Counted from the stretch's first letter, positions 21,610 through 33,600 are shown. The stretch is DNA of 64,000 bases from Symbiodinium natans (GCA_905221605.1 CAJNDS010001646.1:706116-770115); one strand, 5' to 3'. Numbers and translations are program-made. Notes: a model not told the origin generated them from the letters alone.

Positions 21610-23876
21610 ATGCTTCAAAGTCTCAGCAAGTGTGGAGAGGCCGTGACACTTCACGTCTACGATGTTCTTGGTCCAGGCCAACATGCAGGACGGGGAACAC
21701 ACACAAGTTCGGAGCAAAACTTAGCTGGGGGGAGGGGGGGAATCCCTCCTCGGTAAGTCTCATGCTTGGCTTGGCGAGGCTCAAAACCTTCAAAGCCCCC
21801 CGCCCCCCCCCCCGCCTCCCCCACACACTGGGACTGCATGTGGAAATCCTGGAAGCCTGCCAGGCGACAACGGCACAGTCCACCTCCGAGGCAAGGATGG
21901 GGTCATGTGGGCACTGAGCATATGGGGGTTTACGAAAGCAGGGGACCCCCAATTTAGACCCCCAAATAGTAGGATCCCCTGATAATAAGGACCCCAATAA
22001 GGTACCCCCCCAATAAGGCAAACCCGAAAACCGAAGGCCTGAGCCCCATCAAAAAAAAAAAAGTCACGGCCCGAACGCTTGTCATTATAGTGTACCCCCA
22101 AAACAAAGGCCAAAATCCTGAATAGCCGAAACTTTTTTCGTAATAGCGTCCCCCTAGAATATTGCGGGTGCAACATTAGGACTCTTCCCCAAATAGCTGA
22201 GGGTGTTGACAGCGCGGGTTCCGCGTTGTTTGCATTGCAATGCAAGCCCATGGCTTCTGCGACTGCAGAAGGCACCGGCGCCTTCCACTTGGGCCTTGAG
22301 GTTGCAGGAGCGGGCGGTTGAGAGGGGGAGGTTGAGGGCGGGGATGACATCGGCAGGAAGTTCGTATGGGTTTGTGGAAGTAGGATTGTCAAAGATCGCC
22401 AAAGCCGCCAAAGGCTTTTTGCGCTTTTCCCGTTGCTGGTAGGCTTTGTTTCAGGAAATCAAGGCCGGGTTCAGGGTAGGAAGCTCTGAGCAACACCTGC
22501 TGCATCCAATTCCGATGGTATCTGTGTTGCGTGGGCATCGTGGCGGATGGAGTCTCCCTTGACTTCCGACAGCGCCAGGAGTGGAATGGAGCTACGGCTA
22601 TGCAGAGACGGGCACAGGCTCGAGCTCTCCTTGAAGAGTAAGACACACTGGGACTCCTGGGCTTTCTTGTTGGACTCTACAGCAGGGCCCCTGTTGTCAC
22701 ATCGGGTATCATGACCGTTTGGATTCCTGGTTTGTGGGGGGTTGAAGCCCAAAATCCTCTGCAAGCAAAGAGCGTTGTCTGCAGAGGCGTCTTCCAGTAT
22801 GCCCCCCTGGGCTGCGAAGCTCACAGCTATCGCCCCTCGTCTGGGCTCTGGCGGGGCATTTGACATTTGTGTTTCAGGAAGAAGGTCAGGGCGTCGCCAG
22901 GGCGCTCAGCGTCTCCAAAGCCCCAAAACAGAGGGTAGGCTTTGGGGTGGGGCATCTCTCGTGAGCCGTCGGTTGTTTGTTTCCACACCTCTCTAGCAGT
23001 GTTCTTGTTTGTGTTTTGGTGCCTCCTCCAACATCCAAGAAAAAAATCAGTGGGTTTTCTCCACACCGCGGCCGCGAGGTGGTGTCGTGGAGCTCGGCTA
23101 TACGCAGCTGGCTCCCGAGCAGGCTCCTTTTTTGTAGGGATTTGGGTGACTTGGGAATCCATGGATCCGGCAGACAGGACATTGAGGGGCGTCAAGAGCC
23201 CAGCTCGGGATTCAGAAGGCTTCTACTTCCTTGAAGCATGGGACCTCGGGTTAGCCCTAGATAAGGCTCCCCTCGAATCTGCTAGTATGTTCCACGAAGC
23301 TTCAAGTAGGAGCTTGCAACTTGCGGCGTATCGCATAAAAAGACAAAGAGCAGCTGCCACGCTTCAGGCGTTAAATGGATGAGGTCTTGCACATTTCTTC
23401 TCCATTGTGCGTGCATCCAAGAGTAGGGGTTGAAAGGGGGGTTCCCTAAATTGGGTGGCCCTCTTGAAGTAGTCCCCCCAAAAAACAACCAGGGAGCCCA
23501 GGTCGTTCAGAGAAGCCAAACTCGGCCAGGCCGTGGAGCGGCTCGAGACGCTGAGCCAGGCTTGGAAAGGCGCAGACTACGCCTCTCGTCATGCACCGTC
23601 AGGGGATGCTTTGCAGCGCCCAACCCCCCAACAAAAAAGCACATTCTAGCGACCCTGGAATCCCAGAATCTTCATGGCGTGTCTCCACATCTCGAAGCCC
23701 AGGCCCGTAGTCTTGAGTAGCTTAGGGACCTCAAGCCCTTTTTGGAACAAAAGCAAGCAGCGTCTCCTCTGGCGCCTCAAGTTCTAAAGTCCTGGAGACC
23801 GAAATCCGAAGGATTCTCTTCAGCACAGCTGCTGCGATTTCGCGACGGCGGCATGCGATGCCCTGGGCGCTGCAAG
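21610..23876 (+). CDS. PPPDE (DeSI-like) thiol peptidase, 3' end not found
   Basis: Exons: 21610-21688 (ATG; MLQSLSKCGEAVTLHVYDV), 22272-22307 (GTGAFHLGLEVAG), 22579-22617 (VEWSYGYAETGTG), 22787 to about 22852 (VFQYAPLGCEAHSYRPSSG), 23502 to about 23590 (SFREAKLGQAVERLETLSQA) and 23812-23876 (DSLQHSCCDFATAACDALG). The first four join in phase 1 without a break. Order and motifs follow the PPPDE fold: an N-terminal VxLHVYDV strand, the catalytic-His motif FHLGLEV, EWSYGY, GTGVF, HxYR, a WKG motif and a catalytic-Cys helix (CCDFATAACDALG). Members act as deubiquitinating, deSUMOylating or depalmitoylating thiol hydrolases; which applies here cannot be read. Donors are GA (21689, 22308) and GC (22618, 23877). 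The last domain segment after the Cys helix was not located. Exon 5 carries the least certain borders. Confidence 0.75.
21919..22020 (+). mobile_element. Dispersed ~100-bp element, copy 1
   Basis: Starts CATATGGGGGTTTACGAAAG, followed by GCAGGGGACC and ACCCCCAAATAGTAGGAT. The same start and core recur at 34119, more weakly at 36391, and inverted at 55550-55643. It lies in intron 1 of the PPPDE gene. Confidence 0.7.
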
Positions 23877-24468
23877 GCGGATACTTCCGTGAACGGCACT
23901 TTGTCTTGATGTGCGTTTCTTCCACGCTCTGAACACTTTACGCTCTTCGGCGCTCAGCACCTCAGCGAACGAAAACAACTGGCAGCACGCTCGCCATCAA
24001 CAATCACTGCGATTTGGCGCTTTCACTGGTGGCTTGTCTCCGAAGTCAGTGGCATCATGTGGACACTCAGGAAACGAGACAGCCACAGCCCTGAGAACCA
24101 CCGCGCTTTGTCTGCGCTAGCGTGCAATGGACCGCGTGCCGCGAAGATGAATATGTCTCTGCCAAGAATGCCTGGGCGCGCTCCTTCTCCCTTCCTCTCG
24201 GTGCAAACTTTTCAGCTGCCGCTTTTGAGCTTCAAGTCGCGGAGTGAGCCGTCTCAAGCAATGATCCCCTTGAGTCCTTGGGTTTGTAGGCATCCGTTCC
24301 CTTTCAACGGTTGGGCGAGGAGTCCCACGAAGCCAAGCCTTTTGGAGCACAGTGCCTAAGTGCCTAAGGGTTCATGAAGCGCCGTAAAGAACCCGAAGAA
24401 GCTTCGAAACAACCCCACCCTTAAAACCAGCTTCCGAGCCCCCTAAACCCTTCCGCCACCTTGCCGCC

Positions 24469-24964
24469 ATGCTGCTCTGCCGCCTGCGGCCCGCAGCGCT
24501 GGGGGTGCGGGCGCTGGAGCGTCCTGCCGAAGAGGTCCGGGATGCTGCCGAGCAGATGCTTCTGAGGCCACATCCGAGTTTCAACTTCGGATCGGGGTCT
24601 GAGTTTCGGAGCTGTCAGTTGCCTACTTATAGCAGAGGCCTTGAAAAGAGGGGAGACGTCGGAGAGTTCAAAAGTCTTGTTTAGGGTTTTCGGTGAGCCC
24701 CCCCATATCGCCGCAAAAGCCCCGCGGCGGAGCTTCTCCCCCTTTGAGGCTTGAGCAGGGCATCAGCGAGGATGAGCGCGGCCAGCGCTTTGCTTGCGAG
24801 CTGCGCCTTCCATCTGCGCCCCACATTGCAGGCGCGCTGCCTTCCTCGAAAAAACCCCAAAAATCCCACTCCCCCCTGATCCCCCTCCCTTCCACCTCCT
24901 GAACATGAGGGAAGGTTCTATATATTTACGAACTATGGGGGGTTAAGCATGTTTCTCCCGTATC

Positions 24965-24999
<35 letters not shown>

Positions 25000-26275
25000 G
25001 CAGCACCGAATGAAGACGGGACAACTGTGCTAGCACAAAAGGCCTTGCTTTCAGATGCCGTATTGAAGCCGAAAGGGCCCTCCCCCCCCAAAGCTCCACT
25101 TCCCTCAGCTCAGAGGGCCGGGCTTGGCTGCTGCCAGCGCCCGACTGGGCCCTCCCTGGATGTTTCCCAGTCCCTCGGAGACATGGGCTGCGGCTTAAAG
25201 TTACAGGGTTTAGGGTTTAGGGTTTTGGGGTTTAGGGTTTGGGGTTTAGGGTTTTTGTAACGGGAGGAAGTCAGGCACGGGGGCTTCGGGTTTTAGGGTT
25301 TTGAGGGGTTGGGTTCAAGTTTTGAGAGGCATGACTCGTGGCTTCACCCGAGAGATTTCTCTAGAAGTTGGGTTTCAACACCACGTTTCAGCTCACGCTG
25401 TTTTGCAGGGGTCCTTGCGAAGATGAGCCAAGGTTTTGGAAGATGCCATCTTATGACCCAGGACACCCGGCAGAGTTTACCGAGTCCACCATGGACAGCA
25501 TTCCTGTTCGGCCCTTTGCACGAAAACAAGGGACGCCGGCTTCTGCTTTGGCAGGTATCAGCTCGGGGATATGGGAGACTAGAGTCGTTCTTATCTTAGG
25601 CACTGCTGCACGGATTTGGGTAAACAGGCTCGTCTGTTTGCAACTTTCTCTCTCGCCTGCCAGTCAGAGTATTGCTGCCACCTTTTCCTGAAGGCTTGTG
25701 CGTAGGTCGGCGTTGTCAGGTTAGTTCTCGAGCTAGTGGGGTTCCCGCTTTCAGCCTTGAACCTGCCCCAGGACGCGCGGTCCTTAGTCGAGGAGAGCCT
25801 CGACTCGGCGGTGAGGAGGGCCATCTTCGACACGGTTGCTGCTGCACGCGCGCAGGGCTTCCATGTGCAGATCGACCGCCATGACTTGTTCCATGGCCAC
25901 CTCTTTTCTCGCAAGAGTGGGGAGGTGGGCATCCTCCTCCATGCATGCGAGTACCCTACCCAGAATGAGGACTTTCCCATCAACCTCGGCTTCTGCCAAG
26001 CAGATTCCCAGGTCCAGTACGAGGATGCTGTGATGCAGCATCGGAACATCTTGCTCCTCTTCTCCAAGGTTCTCCGTGCCTTTGTCCTCGACGCGGAGTC
26101 TGACATGGTCAAGGCCCTGATTCCCGAGTATGCCCGGAGGCCGATGTACACACTCTACGAGGACAGCCTCGGCGAGCCTCTGGCAGACGTGTACTTCGTC
26201 CCCAGCGAAGAGAAGCTGGGTTGGGTGAGCCGCTTGTCGAAGGGCTCCAAGAAGAGCTCGAAGATACGGCTATGA
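24469..26275 (+). CDS. Uncharacterised protein, complete four-exon model (269 aa)
   Basis: Exons 24469-24534, 24759-24835, 25409-25554 and 25755-26275 add to 810 nt, exactly 270 codons including TGA. Phases agree at all three junctions (0, 2, 1). Donors are GT (24535), GC (24836) and GT (25555). The ATG follows GCCGCC. The N-terminus MLLCRLRPAALGVRALERP is Arg-rich without acidic residues until Glu17, which resembles a mitochondrial presequence (inference). The large last exon encodes a compact domain with HVQIDRHDLFHGHLFSRKSG and HACEYPTQNEDFPINLGF, then a basic tail (SKGSKKSSKIRL). I do not recognise the family. The second exon's donor is the least certain element. Confidence 0.7.
24963..25001. 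repeat. (TA)n microsatellite
   Basis: TATATA run interrupted once by TG; it lies in intron 2 of the 269-aa protein gene. Confidence 0.9.
25205..25255 (+). repeat. Telomere-like repeat (TTTAGGG)n
   Basis: Five to six GGGTTTAG/GGGTTTTG units within an intron. Confidence 0.9.
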
Positions 26276-26678
26276 ATGGCTATGACCGTTTCATGACCGT
26301 TTCGGAGCGGGCCTCTCAGGACTCTGTTCGGCAGAAGCCGTGGATGTCTGTGTGGCAAAAGAGGGCTGCTGGGCTTTCGGATTGCTTTTCAGGTTCTCTT
26401 CCGTGCCTATCGCGTGTTGTTCCGATTAGTCATTACGTGTGTTGTTAGCCGCCAGTGACAGCCTGGCTGCAGAATGCGAAGCCTTGGTGGTCGTCCAAGC
26501 ACTCTGGCATGACGCGCTTGTCCGATAGGATTGCCCCCCCGAACTCTCTTGCTTGTCCTTTAATGCAGAACCTCTCTCATTGAAGGGAAAGGGAGGAGTC
26601 CCAAAGTTTCACATTGAGATGTCCCACAAGCAAGCAGCAGCCATCATCAGCCCCACTCCTTGCGGAGAGACCTTGCAG

Positions 26679-26806
26679 AGAGGCCGCCCGACTGGGTTCG
26701 CGATCTCGGGGCAGCTGGCGCCACTCTCACTGGCGGCGGCGGGGCTGGCACAGGGAGTTTTGAGGATTTTTTGACGGCTGCGGGGCCTGAGTTCATTGCT
26801 CCCCAA
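26679..26806 (+). CDS. Possible exon, Gly-rich
   Basis: Bounded by CCTTGCAG| and CCCCAA|GTGAGG. The frame reads PPDWVRDLGAAGATLTGGGG then FEDFLTAAGPEFIAPQ. The donor is near consensus. No partner exon identified; a second + frame is also open here, so the frame choice is uncertain. Confidence 0.35.
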
Positions 26807-27113
26807 GTGAGGCACGATGTAGGGCCCGTTTTTTTTGGAGACTTGCGACCGGAGCTCCCCGAGATTCATGTCTCACTGTGGTGCTTTTAGGTTTTGGGGG
26901 TTCAGGTTTAGGAATGGGGGCCTGCAGAGTTGCGGGCTGGGTTGGGGGTTGCGCTTTTGTCGGGTTTCCACAAGCTCAAAATGCGATTCGGAGGTTTGCA
27001 ACGCTGGCTCTGTCATGGGGTTGGTGCCTGGGTTCTCCAGGGAGCCGCGGTGCAAAATAACCTGGAGCCTGAGAACGCAACAAAAGCCTTCAGCACCCTT
27101 CATCCTACCTGAA

Positions 27114-27888
27114 CCTAAACCCTAAACCCTATAAACCCTATAAACCCTACAAACCCTATAAACCCTATAAACCCTATAAACCCTATAATCCCTATAAACC
27201 CTATAAACCTTCTAAACCCTCTTAACCCTGTAAACCCTATAAACCCTCTGATAAACCCGATAATTCCTGTAAACACTGTAAACCCTATACGCCCGCTAAA
27301 CCCCTAGACAGTTCCGTTTGGGGAACCAGCCGAGGCTGCCTCCTCCCACGCGACAAGGCACAGCGCGCCCCCCGAACTTCGTTCGTCACACTGCAAAAGA
27401 CCGAGAGAGGGGGGCCTTTGGGGGATGGGTTTAGGGTTTTAGGTTTAGGGTTCAGGGTTTAGGGTTTAGGGTTTAGGTTTGTAGGGTATAGGGTTTCGGG
27501 CCTTTAGGGTTTATAGTGGAGAGAGGGGGGGGGGGAGGGCGCCCTTTCAAATCATGAGATTTTTGGGGATAGTGTATAGGGTTTGTAGGGTTTGTAGGGT
27601 TTAGGGTTTAGGGTTTACAGCGTTTAAAGGGTTTTAAGGGTTTAAAGGGTTCGATTCAGGGCCCACCAGGATAACCCCCATAACACAAGCCCTGCTGGCA
27701 GAGGCCCACGGAACCGCTGTCCTCGCTGCTGCGCAGGTGCCGGGACGCAGTACTGACTCCCTCAGGGTTTCGGGTTTGGGGTTCAGGGTTTGGGGTTCAG
27801 GGTTTGGGGTTTAGGGTTTATAGGGTTTAGGGTTCAGGAAGTTCTGGGGGTTAGGGTTTAGGGTTTCGGGTTTCGGGTTTAGGGTTAT
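27114..27888. repeat. Convergent telomere-like repeat cluster
   Basis: 27114-27303 holds CCCTATAAA and CCCTAAA units on this strand. 27425-27510, 27567-27655 and 27766-27888 hold TTTAGGG-type units on the opposite sense. A G-rich run sits at 27523-27536. No coding sequence seen in 26807-27890. Confidence 0.9.
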
Positions 27889-28018
27889 TCGTGTGCCACA
27901 ATCAGTTTCCGGATTTCATGCCCTGCATCCCAAGCCTTGTTCCCCGAGTCCCCTGTGCAGTGAAGCAGGCCTTGTCAATGAGTCTCTTCCTCTTGAAATC
28001 CCAGTGGACACTGGCAAG

Positions 28019-28145
28019 GCAAGTCGAATCGACGCCCGCTTCGCTCGCCAGGGCGCCGCCGGCGACGCTTCGAGCCTCGATTGCAGCTGTGGGTCTGTGG
28101 GCCAGCTTTTCCAAGTGGAAGACGGAGACTTCCGCGCCCAGCAAG
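28019..28145 (+). CDS. Possible exon
   Basis: After CTGGCAAG| the frame reads ASRIDARFARQGAAGDASSL then QLFQVEDGDFRAQQ, up to a GT donor (CAAG|GTGTGG, phase 1). Third positions are almost all G or C. A second candidate exon at 28280-28319 reads DTGLSIELYLTVE, with an AAG|GC donor. Their junction phases do not match directly, so at least one border or an intermediate exon is missing. Confidence 0.4.
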
Positions 28146-28934
28146 GTGTGGATGGAGCCTCAGAACTTACCCGGACCCTAGGGTTACTGAGGGTGACAAT
28201 CCCAACCCTGAGCAGTGCACAGACCATCAGCTGAATGTCAGATCTTGGGGTCCCCTCCCCGAAGCCTTCGGTGGCCCAGGACACCGGCCTCAGCATCGAA
28301 CTTTATCTGACCGTCGAAGGCCCTCCTTCAATGCCTTTAAAGCAACAGTGTTAGGACATTTTGCTTCGAGGATATTTTGGGGTGGGGCCCGGGAGTGGGC
28401 TGCTGTATTTCAGGGCAATCGGAAAATGGTCAGAAAGGCTCCAAGAAAGTCAGATCTCCCACGTGTGCTCGTGTTAAGGTGTCCCCCAGAATCCCGCGAC
28501 CCTGTTTTCTTCAGCATGCCAAGCCGCAGACGGAGAGCCACGAGTTTCTCATTTCCTCTTGCTCCTCCCTTCCTCCCTTTCTCTCTTTCTTACTCTCTGT
28601 CTATCCTTCCTTGTCGTGGTTTGCTTCAGCCCTCAGGTTGGCAGGCGCTTGGGCTGCCATCGGCAAATGGCGTTAATGAGAGGTCGATCACGAGTCGATC
28701 TTTGGGGGCTCGCGGCACTTCTCAAAGACTGGCAGCACCCTGACTCAGTAGAGAGGGAGACTAGTCCTAGCTGTTGCAGCTGCAGGTCTCGGAGGAAGCC
28801 GTGGGCCGACGGCCGCTCTTCCCTTAAAGGGAACAGGGTGCCCCCCCATGCGGCGGAGGAGCCTTGGCCCCCCTCTGGGCGGCGTCGATGAGCCGGTTGG
28901 CCTACGAGTCTAGGACGAGCCTAGGACGAGCCGA

Positions 28935-30509
28935 CGAGTTCTGCTCGGCCCTGTGGCGCTTTGACTCCCCCAAAAACTGGGCCTTGCTCCTCCGTCCCAT
29001 GCTTAGCTTATGTAGCAGCGAAGCTGCTTTCGTCTCTGTTGTTGCAGCCTGCAAGTTTTCCCAGGGCTGCAGGATCGAGAAGAAAAATTGTCATTCGGAG
29101 TGTTTCTGAGGGGCTCGGAGCTGTTGGGAGCGACTTGTGACGGGATTTCCGGAAGGGCTTTTGGTGGTGTTTTTTCCTTTTCTTTGTTGTTTTCTCCCAA
29201 GGTTCTGCTCAAGGGAGGGCCTGAGGCATGCCCCCCGCTTGAAGCCTTCGAGCGCGCACCTTCAAGTCGATGCTTTCAACCAAGAGCCGGGCCTAGGTTC
29301 CCCATTCAAGGAGGGCGCTCCCAAAAGTGGGCCAGAGGCAGCGCGAGAGCAGCCTGAAGCAGTTTTCCGATCTCGGCCGGTATCTGAGGTTTGTGGATGT
29401 GGCGGCTTGGAGCATCCGAGCTCGCAAGGCCTCTGGTGGGAAGTTGCACCCTCCGAAGCAGAGCCACCCAAAAACCTGGGATGCTTTTCCCCCCCAACAG
29501 AGTCCTTGAGAGAAGAGCCCCGAGAATTTCGCCGCATCGCTGGAGAGGTCTCCGCCCGCCTCGCCTGGCTGCGCCACCTGGAGCTTCTCCTTGCAGCCGG
29601 AGGCACTCCTCTCGGCTCCACCCAAGCCTTTTTTGCTCTGTCTACCCACAAGGGCCAAGCCCAAGCACCCGTTGAAAAGAAGTCTCTGCCCTTCTCTCTG
29701 CGAAGCTTCTTGCTGAGCGCAGGTGCGGCGGCCTGGCTGGCGCCTTTCCTGGCATTCGGTTTTCATTTCAGGAACACAGGTTTTTCACTCTCAAAACCTG
29801 GGTTTCCCAATTACCCGGGGTTGAATCGGTGAGATGGGACGGTTCTTTGGGGTGGAGTTTTCTGCATGTTTAGACCACATTTGGGTGTGGGATGTTGTCG
29901 GCGGTTGCTTTCCATCATCCCAATTTTCTCTTCGGGCGCACGCTTTCCTGCAAAGCTCTGCCGAGATGGGCCACTGGTCATCATCTTCGCCAAGGACGGC
30001 TCGCAGTTGTAGCCTCCTCCTCCTCCTCCGTCTGCTCACGAAGCCCGAAACGTTGCAAGTTTCGGCGGTGCTTTCGCAGGTTTTGGGGGGGCTCATCCAG
30101 TCCAGGGCGCGTTGGAGTTCGGAGTTCGGGGGTCTCGGAACCGCACAGCCTTCTTGCTTCGGGCACTGCGCAGGACAGGGCCAATTCACGGCCGAGCACC
30201 CAGCGCTCCCAGCTCTTGATCCCTCGGCGCTCTTGAGTTGTGAGCCCCGGAAGCCATCAACACATCCCCCAAAGTTGCAAGGGGGCCTCGAAGCTTTAAG
30301 CCCCCAAACAACCCCCCCCCCTCTCTTCCCTCCCAGTGAACCACCTATCCCCATGCAGTGGCCTCTCGGAAGCTTCGCGCGTCAAAAGAGGTTGGGGAGA
30401 CCTGGAGCGCTTCGTCCTGGACCAGGCCAACCTGCTCCCCATCGCTGGGGCCGCTGCCAGGTGGCAACAATTCAAAACCGGCAATGCAAGCAGCTACATG
30501 TACAGTTAA
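28935..30509 (+). CDS. Unrecognised gene, 3' exons with stop
   Basis: Exons by phase: about 28935-29000 (ADEFCSALWRFDSPKNWALL), 29350-29428 (SLKQFSDLGRYLRFVDVAAW, AAG|GC donor, phase 0), 29503-29602 (EFRRIAGEVSARLAWLRHLE, GC donor, phase 1), 29966-30008 (GPLVIIFAKDGSQ, GT donor) and 30389-30509 (DLERFVLDQANLLPIAGAAA, ending SSYMYS and TAA at 30507-30509). The last three join in consistent phase. The strand motif PLVIIFAKDGSQ looks like a central beta strand of an alpha/beta enzyme, but I cannot name the family. The 5' end is not determined. Confidence 0.5.
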
Positions 30510-30879
30510 GGGGGGCTTTGGGGTTCTTTAATTCGGGAATTGGCTTCAGGGTTTTTTCCTGTTTTTTTTTTGCCTGGGCCCCATGAAAAGTCCCCCGAAC
30601 AAAAACTTGTGGCTTCGGTGCAAACCGACGCGGGACGCGGGGGGCTCACATGGTGTCCAAAGTTCACCGCATAACCTCTGCAAAGTCCCCGCGTTTGGAG
30701 CCTTGCCCTCTCGGCACAACATCCGAGGCCTTCGGAGGCCTTTCATGTCCGAAACCTCCTCTCAGCCCAGGCTTCGGTTCTCCTCTACCACCTCTTTGCC
30801 TTCGCACTGGCGCGCGCGCATGCAGAGCAGGCCAGACTCTTGTTTCCTTCGGGGCAGGCTGACATGGGATTTGCTGCAG

Positions 30880-30987
30880 GGGGTGCTCACTTTAACAGCA
30901 GAAGTGCGTAGGACTTTGCTTCGGGTGGTCCCCAATCTTCAGCCCATCACGGGAGTCCGAAGAAGGCCGCCACCGATTCCACCATAG
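30880..30987 (+). CDS. Possible terminal exon
   Basis: After TTGCTGCAG| the frame reads GVLTLTAEVRRTLLRVVPNL, then a Pro/Arg-rich tail ending RPPPIPP and TAG. It lies downstream of the stop at 30509, so it would belong to another transcript or to an alternative 3' end. Confidence 0.35.
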   Translation, partial: GVLTLTAEVRRTLLRVVPNLQPITGVRRRPPPIPP

Positions 30988-31146
30988 GTTGAGTTGAGCC
31001 ATTCAGCAACCGAGAGTCATCCGGCTCGGCTTTATGCCTGAACCTATCGACCTACAGACCCAGAGACCACCGCAGCCCTGAGCAGCTTGTTTTGTAAATG
31101 CCCCACCTCAAGCAGCATGCTGCTAGCATGCAAATGCTGAAAAAAG

Positions 31147-33084
31147 GCCCCGAAAAGGAATTCTGGAAGGCTGGACAGTTGAGGGATGTGGAGAGCTTGT
31201 GCAAGGGAGGTGTGTGGAAACGGGGGGGGGGGGGGTGTGCCCCCGAAGGTCCGAGCAGACGGCCTCCACCGAGCTGCGGCGCGCGGGGACGCGGAGGCGG
31301 GAGCTGCGGAGCCAATGCGGAGCTGCGTGTGGGCTTTCTGTCATGTCGAAGGGCGCTTATCAGCCCTGTAAGGTTGCAGAGGTGGTTGCAGAGGTAGCGG
31401 CTTGATGCAGTATGGATGTGTGTGTGTGTGTGTGTGCGCGTGTGTGCCTGCCGAGGCCTTGCGAAGGTCTGAACATCCCAAGCGCAGGGCCTCCTCCCTC
31501 GAAGCCCCGAACCCACCCCTCCCCCTCCTCCCCGTGTGCAAAAACTCCGCGCTGGCGCGGGAAGGCAGTGGCCCGACTCCTTCGAGAGTTGCTTCCACGA
31601 AGGGAGGCTCGGAATCGAGGAGATCTCACCTTTGCACTTTGCACCCAAAGGGCCCCAAGGACCCAGTTTTTCGAGTAGACCCGATTTTAACGTTTGAAGG
31701 CTTATGAGGCGTGCAAGCATCATCCTACGCACGTGCCAAGCTCAAGCAGCCGGTTCTAGCGATAGAAAGCTACGCTCAAGCAACTCACGAGCGCAAAGTT
31801 CCCCCTGACAAGGCCACCGCAGCGGTTCCTTCCTCCAGCTGCCGCCCAGGCGCCGCTTTTGGGGGCTTCAGCGGGCATCACGGGGCGTTGAGCAAACAAA
31901 GCTTTTGAGAGCCAATGTGAGCAGCCCAGCGAAGGCGGTTGCGCACTGCTTGACGGCGGGCCCGGGCCCTGCACGGAGGATTTTTGGAACGCTTTCATGT
32001 TAAGGAACGATGGTTGTCTTGGAGGGGGGGTCATGTGCGTCATGTGGGCCTTTCAGGTTTCGGGGCCCTCAGAGCCCCCTCAAGCCCCAAGCCCTGAGGC
32101 CCGTGAATGCCTTGAGTGGTGCTGGCCTGGCGCCCTTGCACTTGGCGGCCTCTGCGGGTGCAGACCGCGTGGTGCGGGTCCGGCAGCCAAGATGTTTGGT
32201 TCTTCCATGTTATTCCTTCTTTGTCTTCGCCTTGCCAAAGTCGCGCCACGGTCAAGGGAGGCTATGGGGTTTGCAGGCTTTTGCGGTTCCCCATTCCTCT
32301 AGCATTGATTTGGCACAGCCCCTCTCAGAGCTTTGTGGGCACTTCTCTTGGAACATCCCAGAAGCGGCATAGTCGGTCATAGTCGTTGGCACTGACATGC
32401 GAAATTCTGAACACGTGAGAGTACGTGAGTTGTACCGAGGAGCTGATCCGCGCAAATGCCGAGGCACTGGGGTGACTGCAGCTCTCTTCATCTGTCTTGG
32501 ATTCAGCAAGGGGCCACAAGCATCTCGTCTGGCTTCACTGGCTCGTCGTTGGTCCAGGTGTCCCTAGCCACAAGAGATTCTGGTGCGCGGCCACCTCAGA
32601 TCCCGAGATTATTCTCAGGCCATGTCAGGTGCCCCTCGCCGAGTTTGCATTCAGCGAAGCCTGTCGGCGTACATGTAAAGTGAAGCACGCAGGTGTGTTA
32701 AACATCCCTCCCCCCCCTCCCCCTCCCCCCCACTTTCTCTCAAAGAGCCGAGGACGCCTCTGATGCTCAGCGCCGAGGCGGGCAGCGCGCGGGCCCCGGA
32801 GCTGCGGGCCTCCCCCTTGACAGACAAGAAACGTAGAGAGAGCGAGAGAGAGAGACCAGTGAAGAGTATGTCGAATGTGTGTAGGGTTTGTAGGGCACGC
32901 GGGGCCGAATGGAGCTGGGGTGTGGGGGAGATATGACTTTTTTGCTGGACTCACTACTTTGAGGCTTCGGGTGGGGACTCTGTGCAGGAATGCTTTCATC
33001 ATTACCTTTCAGCCCTATGAATCTCCAGATCTACCCGACCAGGACAGGGTTCTCCGACTCTTGCTCAGCAACGGGGCTGCCGAG
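31147..33084 (+). CDS. Ankyrin-repeat protein exons, 5' cluster
   Basis: 31147-31209 reads GPEKEFWKAGQLRDVESLCK, ending in a GT donor in phase 1. 31259-31300 continues in phase as DGLHRAAARGDAEA and ends at a GA donor. 32099-32177 reads VNALSGAGLAPLHLAASAGA, with a GT donor in phase 0. 33043-33084 reads DRVLRLLLSNGAAE, with a GC donor in phase 0. The motifs LHRAAARGD, APLHLAASAG and VLRLLLSNGA are ankyrin-repeat signatures (helix 1, turn, helix 2). The repeats are split across exons. Phase does not connect 31300 to 32099, so an exon between them is missing. Ankyrin repeats mediate protein binding; no other domain is visible. Confidence 0.6.
31409..31446. repeat. (GT)n microsatellite
   Basis: TGTGTG run with GCGC interruptions, within an intron of the ankyrin cluster. 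Confidence 0.85.
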
Positions 33085-33600
33085 GCCGCGATGAGTTCTT
33101 TCGGTTTGGGAGACAGGGGGCAAGAGTGTCTTTTGGGGGCCGGTGTACATAGATTAGAGCGTGCAAGAGACTCCGCCGATCATCATGGCCTCCACGCTCC
33201 CGCCTTTTTGATAAGGACGCCTGTGGCGTGCATCGCCGGTCTTCGCAGTGCATCTGTAAAGGCCGAACTTCCAGTTCGCCTCCCCAAAAGAAGCCCCGGG
33301 CTTCATGATGCGAATGCCTGCGCCTCCGTGGCCGTTGATCTCAAGTAAAGAAAAGTCGCGTTGTTTCGCCCGCGCTGTCTCTGAGCCTTGGCATTGTGGG
33401 TAGCATAGCGTACTTGGAGGCTTATGGGTCGTCGTGGCTGGGGTGTTATCTAAGTGCTGTGACCGGCTAGAGCCGTATCTGGGGCTCTCATCGCACTCCT
33501 GGCTCACGGACCTTTCAAGTACAGCAAGTTTACGATACCGACCATCTCTAGCCAGTTGCTGACAGCCAAGGAATTCTCATTTTACAGAACCTTACCGCAG

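Noticed and set aside
22357-22379. Alternative exon reading SSYGFVE as the continuation of the PPPDE motif
   Set aside because: Phase fits, but the exon at 22579 (VEWSYGYAETGTG) gives the canonical family sequence, so this one is a coincidence.
22742-22858. Frame reading SMPPWAAKLTAIAPRL, resembling the PPPDE C-terminal helix
   Set aside because: The other frame of the same bases (VFQYAPLGCEAHSYR) continues the previous exon in phase and matches the expected position in the fold.
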